Shown here piece by piece: positions 47,394-56,312 of a stretch of 64,000 bases of DNA (within the stretch, counting starts at the first letter, position 1; each line of letters begins with the position of its first letter). The position numbers and the translations under genes are program-made. The notes below the pieces were generated by a model. It was not told the origin of the DNA, searched no databases, and saw only the letters and a program-made list of their open reading frames with translations. Source of the DNA: Acidobacteriota bacterium. Lineage in GTDB: Bacteria > Acidobacteriota > Terriglobia > Bryobacterales > Bryobacteraceae. The stretch is from positions 62,001-126,000 of the forward strand of contig JAPKYZ010000107.1 of NCBI GenBank assembly GCA_026394055.1, given 5' to 3'.

Positions 47394-48809
47394 CTACGCC
47401 TTCTTCTTGGCTGCCGGGGCCGCTTCGCTCTTGCCCATCTTGTCGATCTCGTTGAAGTAGACGCGGCGGCCTTCGTCCATGGCGAGGTTGGCCAGGATGA
47501 CGGCGCTCGAATCAGCCAAGCCCACTTCGAGATCAGCCTTCGGCTTGGTGCCGCGCTTGCAATCGTTGAGGAAGCTTTCCATCGCCACGTCAACCGGATT
47601 GCGGTCTTCTTCGGGCAGGGAAACACCCTTCTTGTAGAGCCACAGCTTGGCGAACTTCAGTTCCTTTTCGAGGAAGCTTTCGTTGCCCTTCATGGCGTCC
47701 CGATCCAGTAGGATCGGCAGCGCGGTCTGGCCCTTGCCGGTGGAGGCGAGCGACGCCGTCGCCGGAGCGCCTTCCTTCTTTTCGCCGCTGCGCTTGGGCG
47801 GGTTGGCTTCGACAAACCACAAGCCCAGTGCCGGTTCCTTGTCGGTGCCGACCGTGATGTGGATGGTGCCGGCGGTGCCCATGATCATTTCACCGAACTG
47901 GGTGCGCTGGCCGCCGAACAGCGGGCAATGCTCGTTGGTGGAATTCGAGCTGTAGACCAGCTTCTGGCCCTTGGGGTACTTGAAGATCAGCTGGATGTTG
48001 TCGTACACATCGCGGCCGTCCTTCATTGAATCGAGGCCACCGACGCCGACCACGAACTCCGGGTTGGACCCGAACATGCGGTCCGCCACATCGATCTGGT
48101 GCGAAGCCAGTTCCGCCACCAGGCCACCGGAGAACTTGCGGAACAGGCGCCAGTTGGCGATCTCCCACAGTTCCTTCGACTGTCCCGCCGCCTGCGGCTT
48201 CATGCGCCAGGCGCCCAGCGGGCCGCGGTGCCACTGCGCGTACACATGTTGCACGTCGCCAATCATGCCCTTGTCGATCATCTGGCGGGCGGCATCATAA
48301 AACTTCGAGTAGCGGCGCTGCAGGCCCACCTGCAGCACTTGCTTCGGCTTGGAATTCGACAGCGCGCGGAGGGCGTGCACTTCCTGCGGCGTGAATACCA
48401 GCGACTTCTCGCAGAACACGTGCTTACCGGCTTCAAGCGCGTCCTTGGTGACCGGGAAGTGCGTAAACAGCGGCGTAGCAATGCAGACGGCGTCAATGTT
48501 CTTGTCCGCCAGCATCTCGCGATAGTCCTTGTAGAGCTTGGGGTCGGTGCCAATGGCGGCCGCGCCTTTGCGGGCATTCTCCTCCACGATGTCGGCGATG
48601 GCGACGCAGCGGCCATTGTCGAGCCCCTTCATGTGGCCCAGCAGGTACTGGCCACGGCCACCCGATCCGATGAAGCCGTAGTTGACGACGTCGTTGGCGG
48701 CTTTCACTTTCGAAATGAACGGAGCGGCCAGAGCCGCCGCGGCAACGGCCTTGGTGGCGGTGCGGCGCGTGGGGTTAGATTCAGGGGTGGGCGTGGAAGA
48801 GTTCGACAC
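47394..48809 (-). CDS. Gfo/Idh/MocA-family oxidoreductase with Tat-like signal
   Basis: 471 residues. The start carries a twin-arginine leader (NPTRRTATKAVAAAALAAPF). The Rossmann motif is YGFIGSGGRGQYLLG, followed by CIATPLFTHFPVTKDALEAG and the family EKP-like box CEKSLVFTPQEVHAL, where Ser replaces the usual Pro. The C-terminal alpha/beta domain includes FSGGLVAELASHQIDVADRM, with the family histidine. Likely an exported, NAD(P)-dependent sugar or inositol dehydrogenase; substrate unknown. It stands alone between two secreted-protein genes. Confidence 0.93.
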   Translation of the reverse strand: MSNSSTPTPESNPTRRTATKAVAAAALAAPFISKVKAANDVVNYGFIGSGGRGQYLLGHMKGLDNGRCVAIADIVEENARKGAAAIGTDPKLYKDYREMLADKNIDAVCIATPLFTHFPVTKDALEAGKHVFCEKSLVFTPQEVHALRALSNSKPKQVLQVGLQRRYSKFYDAARQMIDKGMIGDVQHVYAQWHRGPLGAWRMKPQAAGQSKELWEIANWRLFRKFSGGLVAELASHQIDVADRMFGSNPEFVVGVGGLDSMKDGRDVYDNIQLIFKYPKGQKLVYSSNSTNEHCPLFGGQRTQFGEMIMGTAGTIHITVGTDKEPALGLWFVEANPPKRSGEKKEGAPATASLASTGKGQTALPILLDRDAMKGNESFLEKELKFAKLWLYKKGVSLPEEDRNPVDVAMESFLNDCKRGTKPKADLEVGLADSSAVILANLAMDEGRRVYFNEIDKMGKSEAAPAAKKKA

Positions 48810-48859
48810 GGAGATACCTCGTGATGGATTTTAATCCATCAGTCTATCAAGTTGGGGGG

Positions 48860-50221
48860 CTAGCATTCAGTAGAAAAGTACTGGCGGCACCCGGTATCCA
48901 GGTCCAACTTCAGCCGCGGCAGCTGCCGTCGTGCGGCAAGCGCCTCCTCGCTGGCCGGTGCCAGCCGGATCAGTTCCTCATAGTAGGCAATGGCTTTCAA
49001 GCGAGCCTCAGGCGCACGGCGCCGGTTCTCCCGCTGCCGGGATGGCAAGGGTGAACCCAACTCGAACAACGGGTCGTCGGGTGGCAACATTCCGATTGAC
49101 CACCAGCTCTCATAGGCCACCGCCAACGTAAACAGCACATCTTTTCGAATCGGGCTATGCGGCCGCTCGCTCAAAAATGCCTCGCCGCGCCAGATGACGA
49201 CACGGAAGCGGTCAGATCCTCCTGATCGAGGACTCACGCTGCCCACCGCCCAGCCCAGCCGCTGCAGTGTGAGAAAGGCGAGCTCACCCGCGGACGTATC
49301 CGGATAGAGCCGCCAAGCGCGCCCCAGGAGATCCTGGTCGTACATCATTCCGCCGTAGTGGCCCAATCCACCCAACCTCGCACCGTGGGGTGCCAGGGCT
49401 TGGCGGATGCGAGCCGCCAAGGGATGCTCCCGGGCCATCTCCCCACTGCGTTCGATCACCAGGCAACCGTTGGCGTCGACGATCAGCCGGTCCAGATCGA
49501 CCAGCGCTTGTGCTCGCGTCTGGTTGTCGCCGGTGTAAAGCGTGGCCACACGCGCTTGGACCTCGGCCAGCAGCTGCTGCGGGGTCCATTGGCGGCGTTG
49601 AGCTTGAGGCAGCTGCCCAATCGGGAGGCCGGCGAGGGCTGAAATCCGCTCATCGAGCACCCGCTCGTCCAACAGGCGCTGATCGAGGACGATCAGCTGT
49701 ACGCCTGTCCTGTTTCCCAGCGGCTGGCTGTGGGACGGGTTACGATGCAGGAAGATGTTCCGCCGGCCGGTCCGCCAGTGCAGTCCGTTCACTGGCTCAC
49801 TGTGCTTGATCCGACGGAATCCAATCTCGTACAACTCCGGCTGGCGATCACCAGGTCCGTAGCGGGCCGTCAGCCGGCTGGTGAGCGCCGCCTCTAACTC
49901 CTCCGGCGTCGCGGCCGTGTGGCTCTCCGTCCGCACATCCACGCGCAACCGGAGCGGCCGCGGCTGCTCCAGATCAAAGACGTAATAGAAGCTTTCGGTG
50001 CGCACGGCTTGATTTCCGTCCGCGCAATGGAAGCTCCATTGCTGCAACGCAGTCCCGGCATTGTTGCCGCTATAGCGGATGGGCTGACAGCCTGGTCGCG
50101 CTGCGTAAGGAGTTGGTCCGGTGAAGGCATCCACCTTCAGGAGCATGGCCGCAGCCATCTCGCCGGGCGTTTCCTGCCCCCAGAGAGCCGCGCTGAGACA
50201 GCCAAACCACAGCAGCCGCAT
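48860..50221 (-). CDS. Large secreted protein of unknown function
   Basis: 453 residues with a likely signal peptide (MRLLWFGCLSAALWGQ). I recognise no domain. Seen features: cysteines spaced through the first 100 residues (RPGCQPIRYSG, WSFHCADGNQ), several Arg-rich helices (QAQRRQWTPQQLLAEVQARV), and a C-terminal TPR-like helix pair (RLKAIAYYEELIRLAPASEE). The segment ending CRQYFSTEC leaves two cysteines at the tail. Good coding composition and length argue that it is a real gene; function cannot be assigned. Confidence 0.72.
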   Translation of the reverse strand: MRLLWFGCLSAALWGQETPGEMAAAMLLKVDAFTGPTPYAARPGCQPIRYSGNNAGTALQQWSFHCADGNQAVRTESFYYVFDLEQPRPLRLRVDVRTESHTAATPEELEAALTSRLTARYGPGDRQPELYEIGFRRIKHSEPVNGLHWRTGRRNIFLHRNPSHSQPLGNRTGVQLIVLDQRLLDERVLDERISALAGLPIGQLPQAQRRQWTPQQLLAEVQARVATLYTGDNQTRAQALVDLDRLIVDANGCLVIERSGEMAREHPLAARIRQALAPHGARLGGLGHYGGMMYDQDLLGRAWRLYPDTSAGELAFLTLQRLGWAVGSVSPRSGGSDRFRVVIWRGEAFLSERPHSPIRKDVLFTLAVAYESWWSIGMLPPDDPLFELGSPLPSRQRENRRRAPEARLKAIAYYEELIRLAPASEEALAARRQLPRLKLDLDTGCRQYFSTEC

Positions 50222-50257
50222 ATAGCCTCATGTTAGCTGAGTGCGATCCAGCTGGAG

Positions 50258-51154
50258 TTACCCCTTTAGGCTACGCAAATACTCGACACTCTTGCGGACG
50301 CTATCAAGCGGATCGCCGGGGGTGGCATCCTGCTCAATGAAATAGTGCGCCACGCCCGCGGCCTTGGCGGCATCGAGGATACTCTTCCAGTCGAGCGTCC
50401 CGGACCCCACTTCGGCAAATGACGTGGGGGGCATGGAGAACTCCTGCACTTTGCGCGGGGCGCTGGCGGAGACGTCCTTCAAGTGGACCGAGCCGACGCG
50501 GCCTTTCCACTGCTTCAGCAACGCCGCCGGGTCAGCGCCGCCGATGGCCACCCAGAAGACGTCCATCTCCAGCTTGGCGCGCTTGTCCAGGTCCTTGAAC
50601 AACCGGTCAATGAAGCGGGCGCCCGGCTCACCTTCGAACTCAAAGGCGTGGTTGTGATAGTAAAACCCGAGACCTGCGGCGGAGCAGGCCGCGGCGGCGC
50701 GGTTGAGCTTTTCGATCGAACCATCACGTTCTTCCGGCAGCAGAAAGCTGAGGCCCACTCGTTCGACACCATGCTGCTTGGCCAGCGTGATCATCTCCTC
50801 GAGCGTCGGCTTGGGTGCGTCGGCGTTGGGTGGGGCCATCTTCATGCGCTTGGCCATGCGCGCCGATAGTTCCCGCCAAGGCTCCCAGGCACCGGTGACG
50901 ATGGGGGATTCGATAAACAGGTGCTTGGGCTTGAGGCCTGCGGCTTGGATCATCCCGGCGTGATTCCGCAGGTTGTCCGGGCGTACCTCGAGCTCGGTGA
51001 TGCCCAGCGCCGCCAGCGCCTGGTACGTTTCAGCGGCCTTGGTGGCTAGCGGATCGCGCACGGTGTAGAGGTTCAAGCCCAAAACGCGGGGGCTTGAGGC
51101 CGCGGATGCAGTGAGGCTGGCGGCGGTCGCCGCGAGAAAATGTCGGCGGAGCAT
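50258..51154 (-). CDS. Sugar phosphate isomerase/epimerase-type TIM-barrel protein, exported
   Basis: ATG 51154 gives 298 residues beginning MLRRHFLAATAASLTASAAS, a Tat-like leader. The barrel is of the AP-endonuclease/xylose-isomerase-like family: GLNLYTVRDPL, AALGITELEVRPDNLRNHA, FYYHNHAFEFEG (metal-site His), LEMDVFWVAIGGADP (Asp) and VHLKDVSASA with a further His. These enzymes interconvert sugars such as inositol derivatives or ketoses. An exported member fits the many exported carbohydrate-related enzymes here. Confidence 0.88.
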   Translation of the reverse strand: MLRRHFLAATAASLTASAASSPRVLGLNLYTVRDPLATKAAETYQALAALGITELEVRPDNLRNHAGMIQAAGLKPKHLFIESPIVTGAWEPWRELSARMAKRMKMAPPNADAPKPTLEEMITLAKQHGVERVGLSFLLPEERDGSIEKLNRAAAACSAAGLGFYYHNHAFEFEGEPGARFIDRLFKDLDKRAKLEMDVFWVAIGGADPAALLKQWKGRVGSVHLKDVSASAPRKVQEFSMPPTSFAEVGSGTLDWKSILDAAKAAGVAHYFIEQDATPGDPLDSVRKSVEYLRSLKG

Positions 51155-51243
51155 GGAGTGATTATCTGCCAATTGGGAACATCGTATTCGGCAAGCAGCC
51201 GCATGGCAGCACCGGCGGCAGACCATATTGCTAAACTAATGCT

Positions 51244-51534
51244 GTGCGCAATATTGCGTTCACCTGGGATCCTCGCAAAGCCCGGTCCAATCTGGCCAAG
51301 CACGGTGTGTCGTTCGCGGAAGCGCAATCGGTCTTTCTCGATGAAAGCGGCCGTTTGATGGACGATCCGGATCAGTCGGCGGACGAGGACCGGTTCCTGA
51401 TACTGGGTTACAGCTTTCAGGCGCGCTGTTTGATCGTGAGTCACTGCTACCGGAAATCCGGCGCTGAGATCCGCTTGATCTCTGCCCGGCGCGCAACGGC
51501 TCGAGAAGAAGAAACGTATTGGAGCCTCAAGTGA
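51244..51534 (+). CDS. brnT: BrnT-family ribonuclease toxin
   Basis: 96 residues, start GTG 51244. The BrnT core is plain: FTWDPRKARSNLAKHGVSF at the N-terminus and RLISARRATAREEETYW at the C-terminus. BrnT is a RelE-fold toxin that cleaves mRNA and is neutralised by BrnA. It is coupled to the antitoxin gene by a GTGA overlap. The local DNA is less GC-rich than its neighbours (about half G+C in the brnA part), suggesting acquisition. Confidence 0.93.
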   Translation: MRNIAFTWDPRKARSNLAKHGVSFAEAQSVFLDESGRLMDDPDQSADEDRFLILGYSFQARCLIVSHCYRKSGAEIRLISARRATAREEETYWSLK

Positions 51535-51770
51535 GAAAAGAATACGACTTTACGAAGTCCCGGAAGAATCCCTACGCCAAGCAGCTGAAGAGCCAGATCA
51601 CGATACGGCTTGATACCGCGGCTGTCGACTACTTCAAACAATTGGCCGCAGAACTGGGGATGCCGTATCAGAACCTCATCAATCTGTTCCTGAGAGACTG
51701 CGCCATCCAGAAGCGTCAGCCGAGTATTCAGTGGATTGAAGCAGCCTCTAATCTGACTGCTCCCCAGTAG
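51531..51770 (+). CDS. brnA: BrnA-family antitoxin
   Basis: 79 residues from GTG 51531, which overlaps the toxin stop and follows GGAG by six bases. A TTG at 51519 is also in frame but lies inside the binding site. The C-terminal ribbon-helix-helix is typical of BrnA: QITIRLDTAAVDYFKQLAAE and GMPYQNLINLFLRDCAIQ. It binds BrnT and represses the operon promoter. Confidence 0.9.
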   Translation: MRKEYDFTKSRKNPYAKQLKSQITIRLDTAAVDYFKQLAAELGMPYQNLINLFLRDCAIQKRQPSIQWIEAASNLTAPQ

Positions 51771-51774
51771 CGTT

Positions 51775-52350
51775 TCAGGCGGGAGGAGCTAGGGGATGCT
51801 CAGCCACTGCCGCACCGCCCCTTCCAAGCCCGCACTGCAACCAATCGCGTGGCCCGCCCAGCCGCGACCCTTCAATGAACGAGCAGCCGTTCACCATCAA
51901 CACGCTTTCATCAAAGCGCGTCTTGGTCGACGCCTGAATGCGCTCGCCATCGCGCCAAGCGCCTTCGCCGATAGCGGCTGAATACATGCGCCCCAAACCC
52001 GGGAAGTGCGCGACGCCCACGACGACTTCGCCGTGATCTTCCAGGCCGATCAGCACGCCCCACAGCGGGTTGCCGCGGACGAAGTCGCGCGTGCCATCGA
52101 TCGGGTCAATGATCCAGCGGCGTCCGCTCTTTGATTCCCGGGCCGCGCCTTCTTCACCCAGCAAGCCATCGTCGGCAAATTGGACCGAGAGCAGGGAACT
52201 GATCAACCGCTCACTTTCTTTGTCGGCCTTGGTGACGGGCGAGTTGTCGGACTTGATCTCCGGGTCCACCTTGCCTTGGTAGTAGAGCGCCAGGGCGCCG
52301 GCTTCACGGGCAGCGGCGCGTGCTACCGCCAGCTCTGATTGATAGGGCAT
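51775..52350 (-). pseudogene. Inositol monophosphatase-family phosphatase lacking its C-terminus
   Basis: The N-terminal two thirds are typical of the IMPase/histidinol-phosphatase family: SDNSPVTKADKESERL, the Glu pair in LGEEGAA, and the metal box WIIDPIDGTRDFVRG. The homologous sequence fades after VLMVNGCSFIEGS, and the frame ends at about 191 residues with a low-complexity tail (GRGGAAVAEHPLAPP). The C-terminal domain with the WDxAA metal-binding aspartate, about 60-70 residues, is missing. The brnTA pair begins 4 bases beyond. I choose ATG 52350; 52377 is also possible. Probably inactive. Confidence 0.75.
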
Positions 52351-52375
52351 AAGGCTATCGTAAACTTGCGGAAGC

Positions 52376-54139
52376 ATGCCTTACTCGACCGTCTACTCCG
52401 TGCTTGAGCACGCGGCCGCCACCCACGGGAAAGCCGCCGCCCTCCACCAGCCCATTCCGGGCACCAAGCCCACGCAGTACAACGCCTGGAATTGGGTGGA
52501 ATACCAGCAGGCCGTGATGGAAGTGGCCTGCGGCTTGCGGCAAATGGGTGTGCAGGCGGGTGAGATTGTGGCGCTCTACTCCGAGACTCGGGCGGAGTTC
52601 TACTTTGCCGACTTGGGCGTGATGACCAATGGCTCCACGGCCGCCGCTCTCTACACCTCGAACCCGCTCGCGGAGAACATCCGCAATCTCCGCGCCTGTG
52701 GGGCGAAGGTGCTGTTTGTCGAAGATCCCAAAACCAAGCGCATGCTTACCGAAGGCATGCGGGACAACCCGGTGGACGTCACTTGGATTCTGCTGACGGG
52801 CGAAGAGCCGCACATCCTGACGCTGGACCTGTTGCGGGAGAAGGGGCGTGAAACGATCGCGGCCGATCCCAGCTTTTTTGCGAAGGTGCAGGCGGATGTC
52901 ACCCCCGCTTCAACCGCGATTCTCTATCTCACCAGTGGCGCCACGGGTGAGCCGAAGATGGGACTGGTGACCCAGTCCGCCCTGGTCCGGAACATCGAGA
53001 TGGGGCCTGGTGTCGTGCCGTTGACGGCGAAAGATTGCACGATCGCCTTTCTGCCTTCGGCCCACATCGCGCAGCGCGTGGTGGTGGAGCTGCTGCCCAT
53101 CGTCTCTGGAATGCAGGTGTGGTTCTCGGAAAGCCTGATGCGGCTGCCGGCTGAGATGCAGTCGATCAAGCCCACCATGCTGCTGGCGCCGCCGCGCGTG
53201 TGGGAGCGGGTTTATGCGTCGGTCTGCACGGAGATCCGGAAGAAGCCGCCGATGATGCAGAAGCTGTTTTACGGTGCCGTGGGATTGGGCGCTAAAGCCG
53301 CCGAACTCCGGCGGGAAGGCAAACTGGTGCCGCCGTGGATTACGGTGCCACTGGGTTTGGCCGACAAGGTGATGTTCGCCAAGGTCCGGGAACGCCTGGG
53401 CGGGCGGCTGAAGTTTGCCATTTCCGGGTCCGCTCCACTGGGCAAGGATCTCGCGCTGTTCTTTGAGGCGATTGGTCTATCGTTGGTTGAAGGCTACGGG
53501 CTCACCGAGGGCGGCGTCACCCACTTGAACCCCATCCACGCCATCCAGCCAGGCTCCATCGGCAAGCTGCTGTCGAGCTACATTGAGCACAAGCTGGCCG
53601 AGGATGGCGAACTGTTGCTGAAAGGGCCCACCATCTTCTCCGGCTACTTCAACGACCCGGAGGCCACCGCCCAGGTGTTGCGCGATGGGTGGCTCTATAC
53701 GGGCGACATTGCCGAGATCGCCCCCGATGGCTTTGTCCGGATCACGGGCCGCAAGAAGGAGCTCCTGGTGGCCTCGAACGGCAAAAAGATCTACCCCGGC
53801 CGGGTGGAGTCACTGTTCAAGGGCGACCCGCTGATCAGCAACGTGGTGCTGGTGGGTGACAAGCTGCCCTACATCACGGCGCTGATCACCTTAAACCCCG
53901 ATGCCAAAAAGAACATGTCCGAGGCGGCGGCGCAGGAGGCCGTCAAGGCCGCGGTAAAGAAGGCCAACACGCACCTGGCCGCCTTCGAGCAGATCCGCAA
54001 ATTCAAGGTGCTGGACACCGACTTCACCACCGCCACCGGTGAGCTCACGCCAACAATGAAGGTGCGGCGGGCGAGGGTGCTGGAGAAGTACAAGTCACTC
54101 GTCGAGGAGATGTATGTGGGCAAAGAGGAGAGCCATTGA
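52376..54139 (+). CDS. AMP-forming long-chain fatty-acid--CoA ligase
   Basis: A 587-residue acyl-adenylate enzyme that activates fatty acids to acyl-CoA. Motifs: P-loop-like AILYLTSGATGEPKMGLVTQ, KFAISGSAPLGKDLALFFEA, the GYGLTEGG box, and the hinge GWLYTGDIAEIAPDGFVRIT with GRKKELLVASNGKKIYP. Compared with E. coli FadD it matches the 'AMP-dependent synthetase' long-chain branch common in acidobacteria. Its stop overlaps the start of the AAA ATPase gene, so the defence-like pair is translated from this transcript. Confidence 0.94.
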   Translation: MPYSTVYSVLEHAAATHGKAAALHQPIPGTKPTQYNAWNWVEYQQAVMEVACGLRQMGVQAGEIVALYSETRAEFYFADLGVMTNGSTAAALYTSNPLAENIRNLRACGAKVLFVEDPKTKRMLTEGMRDNPVDVTWILLTGEEPHILTLDLLREKGRETIAADPSFFAKVQADVTPASTAILYLTSGATGEPKMGLVTQSALVRNIEMGPGVVPLTAKDCTIAFLPSAHIAQRVVVELLPIVSGMQVWFSESLMRLPAEMQSIKPTMLLAPPRVWERVYASVCTEIRKKPPMMQKLFYGAVGLGAKAAELRREGKLVPPWITVPLGLADKVMFAKVRERLGGRLKFAISGSAPLGKDLALFFEAIGLSLVEGYGLTEGGVTHLNPIHAIQPGSIGKLLSSYIEHKLAEDGELLLKGPTIFSGYFNDPEATAQVLRDGWLYTGDIAEIAPDGFVRITGRKKELLVASNGKKIYPGRVESLFKGDPLISNVVLVGDKLPYITALITLNPDAKKNMSEAAAQEAVKAAVKKANTHLAAFEQIRKFKVLDTDFTTATGELTPTMKVRRARVLEKYKSLVEEMYVGKEESH

Positions 54140-55302
54140 GCATTTTCGTTGAACACATCGGTGCCAAAGGCTTCCTCTCATTCGGGCCCGAATGGCCGGG
54201 GCTCGACCTGCGGGATCTGAATATTCTGATTGGGCCGAATGGGTCTGGGAAGTCGAATTTGATTGAGGCGATTGCGCTGTTTAAGGCGCTGCCGGACAAC
54301 CCGGAGAAGTTCCTCAGTCGCTGGGGGCAGCGTTTTTCGGATTGGGTTTGGAAGGGCGCACCTGCTCGGGATGAGGCGCGCCTTAGGTTGACCGTAGCAA
54401 TGCCCGAAGGGGGCTTTTTCACTCGCTTCACCGGTTTTCCAGCCTCGGTGACCCATGGATTCGGTCTCGGCAAGCAAAGTGTCGCCCCCGAGAGGCTAAG
54501 GCTGTTCGAGGAGCTGATTTCCATCACAGGCGCAGATACGCCGAACGCAAAAGAGATCCTCGCAGCCACTTCCCTCACTCCACCGAATGATATGAGCCGC
54601 TCGGTCCTGTCGCGCCCACGGGGGATGCATATCGAATTGCTTTTCTCTATTGCCGACATCTACCGATCGATTCAGATTTTCAGGGGTCCTCAGACGATAG
54701 GTCCGGAGAGTATCAAGCAATCCCGAAACTCCGGTCCATCGGATGTACTGGATGATGACGGAACTAACCTGGGAATGGTGCTGGATCGGATCTCCGGAAA
54801 GGCAGCGAGCCGCCAAGGCCTTCTCGGTGCCATTCAGGAAGTGAATCCCTCGATTGTCGACATTCGATTGCGCCCGGCGGGTGGCTCAGCGCAAGAATTA
54901 TTCGCCGACGAAGGGCTCTCGGAATTGCTCCCCGTGAGCCGGATGTCGGAGGGGACGATCCGCTGGCTTTGCTTGCTCGCCATCCTGCTCAATGATCAAC
55001 CGCCCCCGCTGATTTGCCTGGAAGAGCCGGAGATCGGTTTGCACCCGGATGCCTTGATCGCCTTGGCCAGACTTCTGCGCGAGGCATCAAAACGGACGCA
55101 GATCATCGTCACTACCCATTCGCCCACGCTGGTTGACGCTTTCACCGACACGCCTGAATGTGTGGTCGTCTGTGAGCGGACGCCCACAGGTTCGTCCATG
55201 CGCCGTTTGGAGAAGGATAAGCTACAGCACTGGCTAGCTGACTTCAATATGGGCCTGGGGTACCTCTGGGAGACAGGGCGATTGGGTGGGAATCGATGGT
55301 AG
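54136..55302 (+). CDS. AAA ATPase (AAA_21/OLD-like) of a putative two-gene immune module
   Basis: 388 residues starting at TTG 54136, preceded by GAGGAG at a good distance and overlapping the ligase stop. An SMC/RecF-like ATPase: Walker A GPNGSGKSN (residues 33-41), signature-like RMSEGTIRWLCLLAILL, Walker B ICLEEPEIGLHPDALIAL and switch His in IVTTHSPTLVDAF. There is no coiled-coil insertion of SMC length. This AAA_21 group partners with TOPRIM or other nuclease effectors in OLD, PARIS and similar systems. Here the partner is the overlapping DUF4276 gene. Its G+C is slightly below its neighbours. Confidence 0.9.
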   Translation: MSIFVEHIGAKGFLSFGPEWPGLDLRDLNILIGPNGSGKSNLIEAIALFKALPDNPEKFLSRWGQRFSDWVWKGAPARDEARLRLTVAMPEGGFFTRFTGFPASVTHGFGLGKQSVAPERLRLFEELISITGADTPNAKEILAATSLTPPNDMSRSVLSRPRGMHIELLFSIADIYRSIQIFRGPQTIGPESIKQSRNSGPSDVLDDDGTNLGMVLDRISGKAASRQGLLGAIQEVNPSIVDIRLRPAGGSAQELFADEGLSELLPVSRMSEGTIRWLCLLAILLNDQPPPLICLEEPEIGLHPDALIALARLLREASKRTQIIVTTHSPTLVDAFTDTPECVVVCERTPTGSSMRRLEKDKLQHWLADFNMGLGYLWETGRLGGNRW

Positions 55303-55904
55303 TAACTCTATTTGTTGAGGGCGGCGCACCACCTGACCAGAATGGCCGTTCGCAAGGCCGAGCTTTTAATAGGCTCTGCGCACGTGCGGTTAAGACACTT
55401 CTGGGGAAGGTGTCCAAGCGTCACATAGACGTAGTTCCGTGTGGGCCCAACCGCAATGCCATCGAACAGTTCCGGTCTGCGCTTGAAGGCCAACAATACG
55501 AATTGCCCGTGCTTTTAGTCGACAGCGAAGGCCCCGTTCGAACCAACCCATTGGCCCACATCGCGCAACTGAACTCCATCGTGCCGGGCCTTCTGAATGA
55601 GGACCAGGTGCACTTAATGGTCCAGTTGATGGAAGCTTGGCTCCTCAGTGACCCCGATGCGCTCCATCTTTACTTCGGGCGAGGATTTCGGAAGCGAGAG
55701 GTGCCGTCAGTGGAACTTGAAGAAATCCCGAAGGCGAGCATTGAATCGGCGCTGGCTGAGGCGAGTGCGTCTTGCGATAGCCCCTACATCGCTGGCCAGC
55801 ACGGGCGGAGGGCATTTGAGATTCTGGCGACGGTCGACCCACAGAAACTCCAAGCCGCCTGCCCCAGCGCCAAACGCTTCTTCGACTACCTACGCAACCT
55901 TTAA
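55296..55904 (+). CDS. DUF4276-family protein, predicted TOPRIM-like effector
   Basis: 202 residues starting at ATG 55296, overlapping the ATPase stop by seven bases. It matches DUF4276 along its length: the VTLFVEGGAPP start, LPVLLVDSEGPVRTNP, HLMVQLMEAWLLSDPDAL, and the end QHGRRAFEILATVDPQKL. The Glu in VEGG and the acids in VDSEG are placed as in a TOPRIM metal site, which would make it a nuclease or related enzyme gated by the ATPase. Function of the family is not established to my knowledge. It converges with tsaE, overlapping by 15 bases. Confidence 0.88.
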   Translation: MVVTLFVEGGAPPDQNGRSQGRAFNRLCARAVKTLLGKVSKRHIDVVPCGPNRNAIEQFRSALEGQQYELPVLLVDSEGPVRTNPLAHIAQLNSIVPGLLNEDQVHLMVQLMEAWLLSDPDALHLYFGRGFRKREVPSVELEEIPKASIESALAEASASCDSPYIAGQHGRRAFEILATVDPQKLQAACPSAKRFFDYLRNL

Positions 55905-56312
55905 CTCCACCACCCGCCCGCCCGCCACTGCGCTAATCTCCACCCGCCACAGCGGCACCCCATAGAGCTTCTCAAAACGCTCCCCCCACTCAATCAGCAC
56001 CAGCGCCTTGCGGTCAAACAGTTCGTCCAGGCCTAGGCCCCAGACTTCGGCGTCGGTTTCCAGGCGGTAGAGGTCGATGTGGTAGACCCGGGTGGGCGAG
56101 CCGTATTCGTGGATCAGGGTGAAGGTGGGGCTCGATACTTCGTCGGGGGCAAGGCCGGTGCGTTCGGCGGTGATGCCTTTGGAGAGGGTGGTCTTGCCGG
56201 CGCCCAAGTCACCGGTCAGGATGACGGCGGCGCGTACGGGCAGCAGGCGGGCCAGTTGGCGGCCCACCTCGATCATCTCGTCTTCGGTGCGCGCTTCAAA
56301 CGTGTGGGTCAT
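55890..56312 (-). CDS. tsaE: tRNA threonylcarbamoyladenosine biosynthesis ATPase TsaE
   Basis: 140 residues. TsaE drives the TsaB-TsaD complex that makes the t6A base at position 37 of ANN-decoding tRNAs. Motifs: P-loop GDLGAGKTTLSKGI, the VSSPTFTLIHEY strand and YHIDLYRLE. It is the standard length. The start overlaps the stop of nnr by four bases, a gene order seen in many bacteria. Confidence 0.96.
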   Translation of the reverse strand: MTHTFEARTEDEMIEVGRQLARLLPVRAAVILTGDLGAGKTTLSKGITAERTGLAPDEVSSPTFTLIHEYGSPTRVYHIDLYRLETDAEVWGLGLDELFDRKALVLIEWGERFEKLYGVPLWRVEISAVAGGRVVELKVA

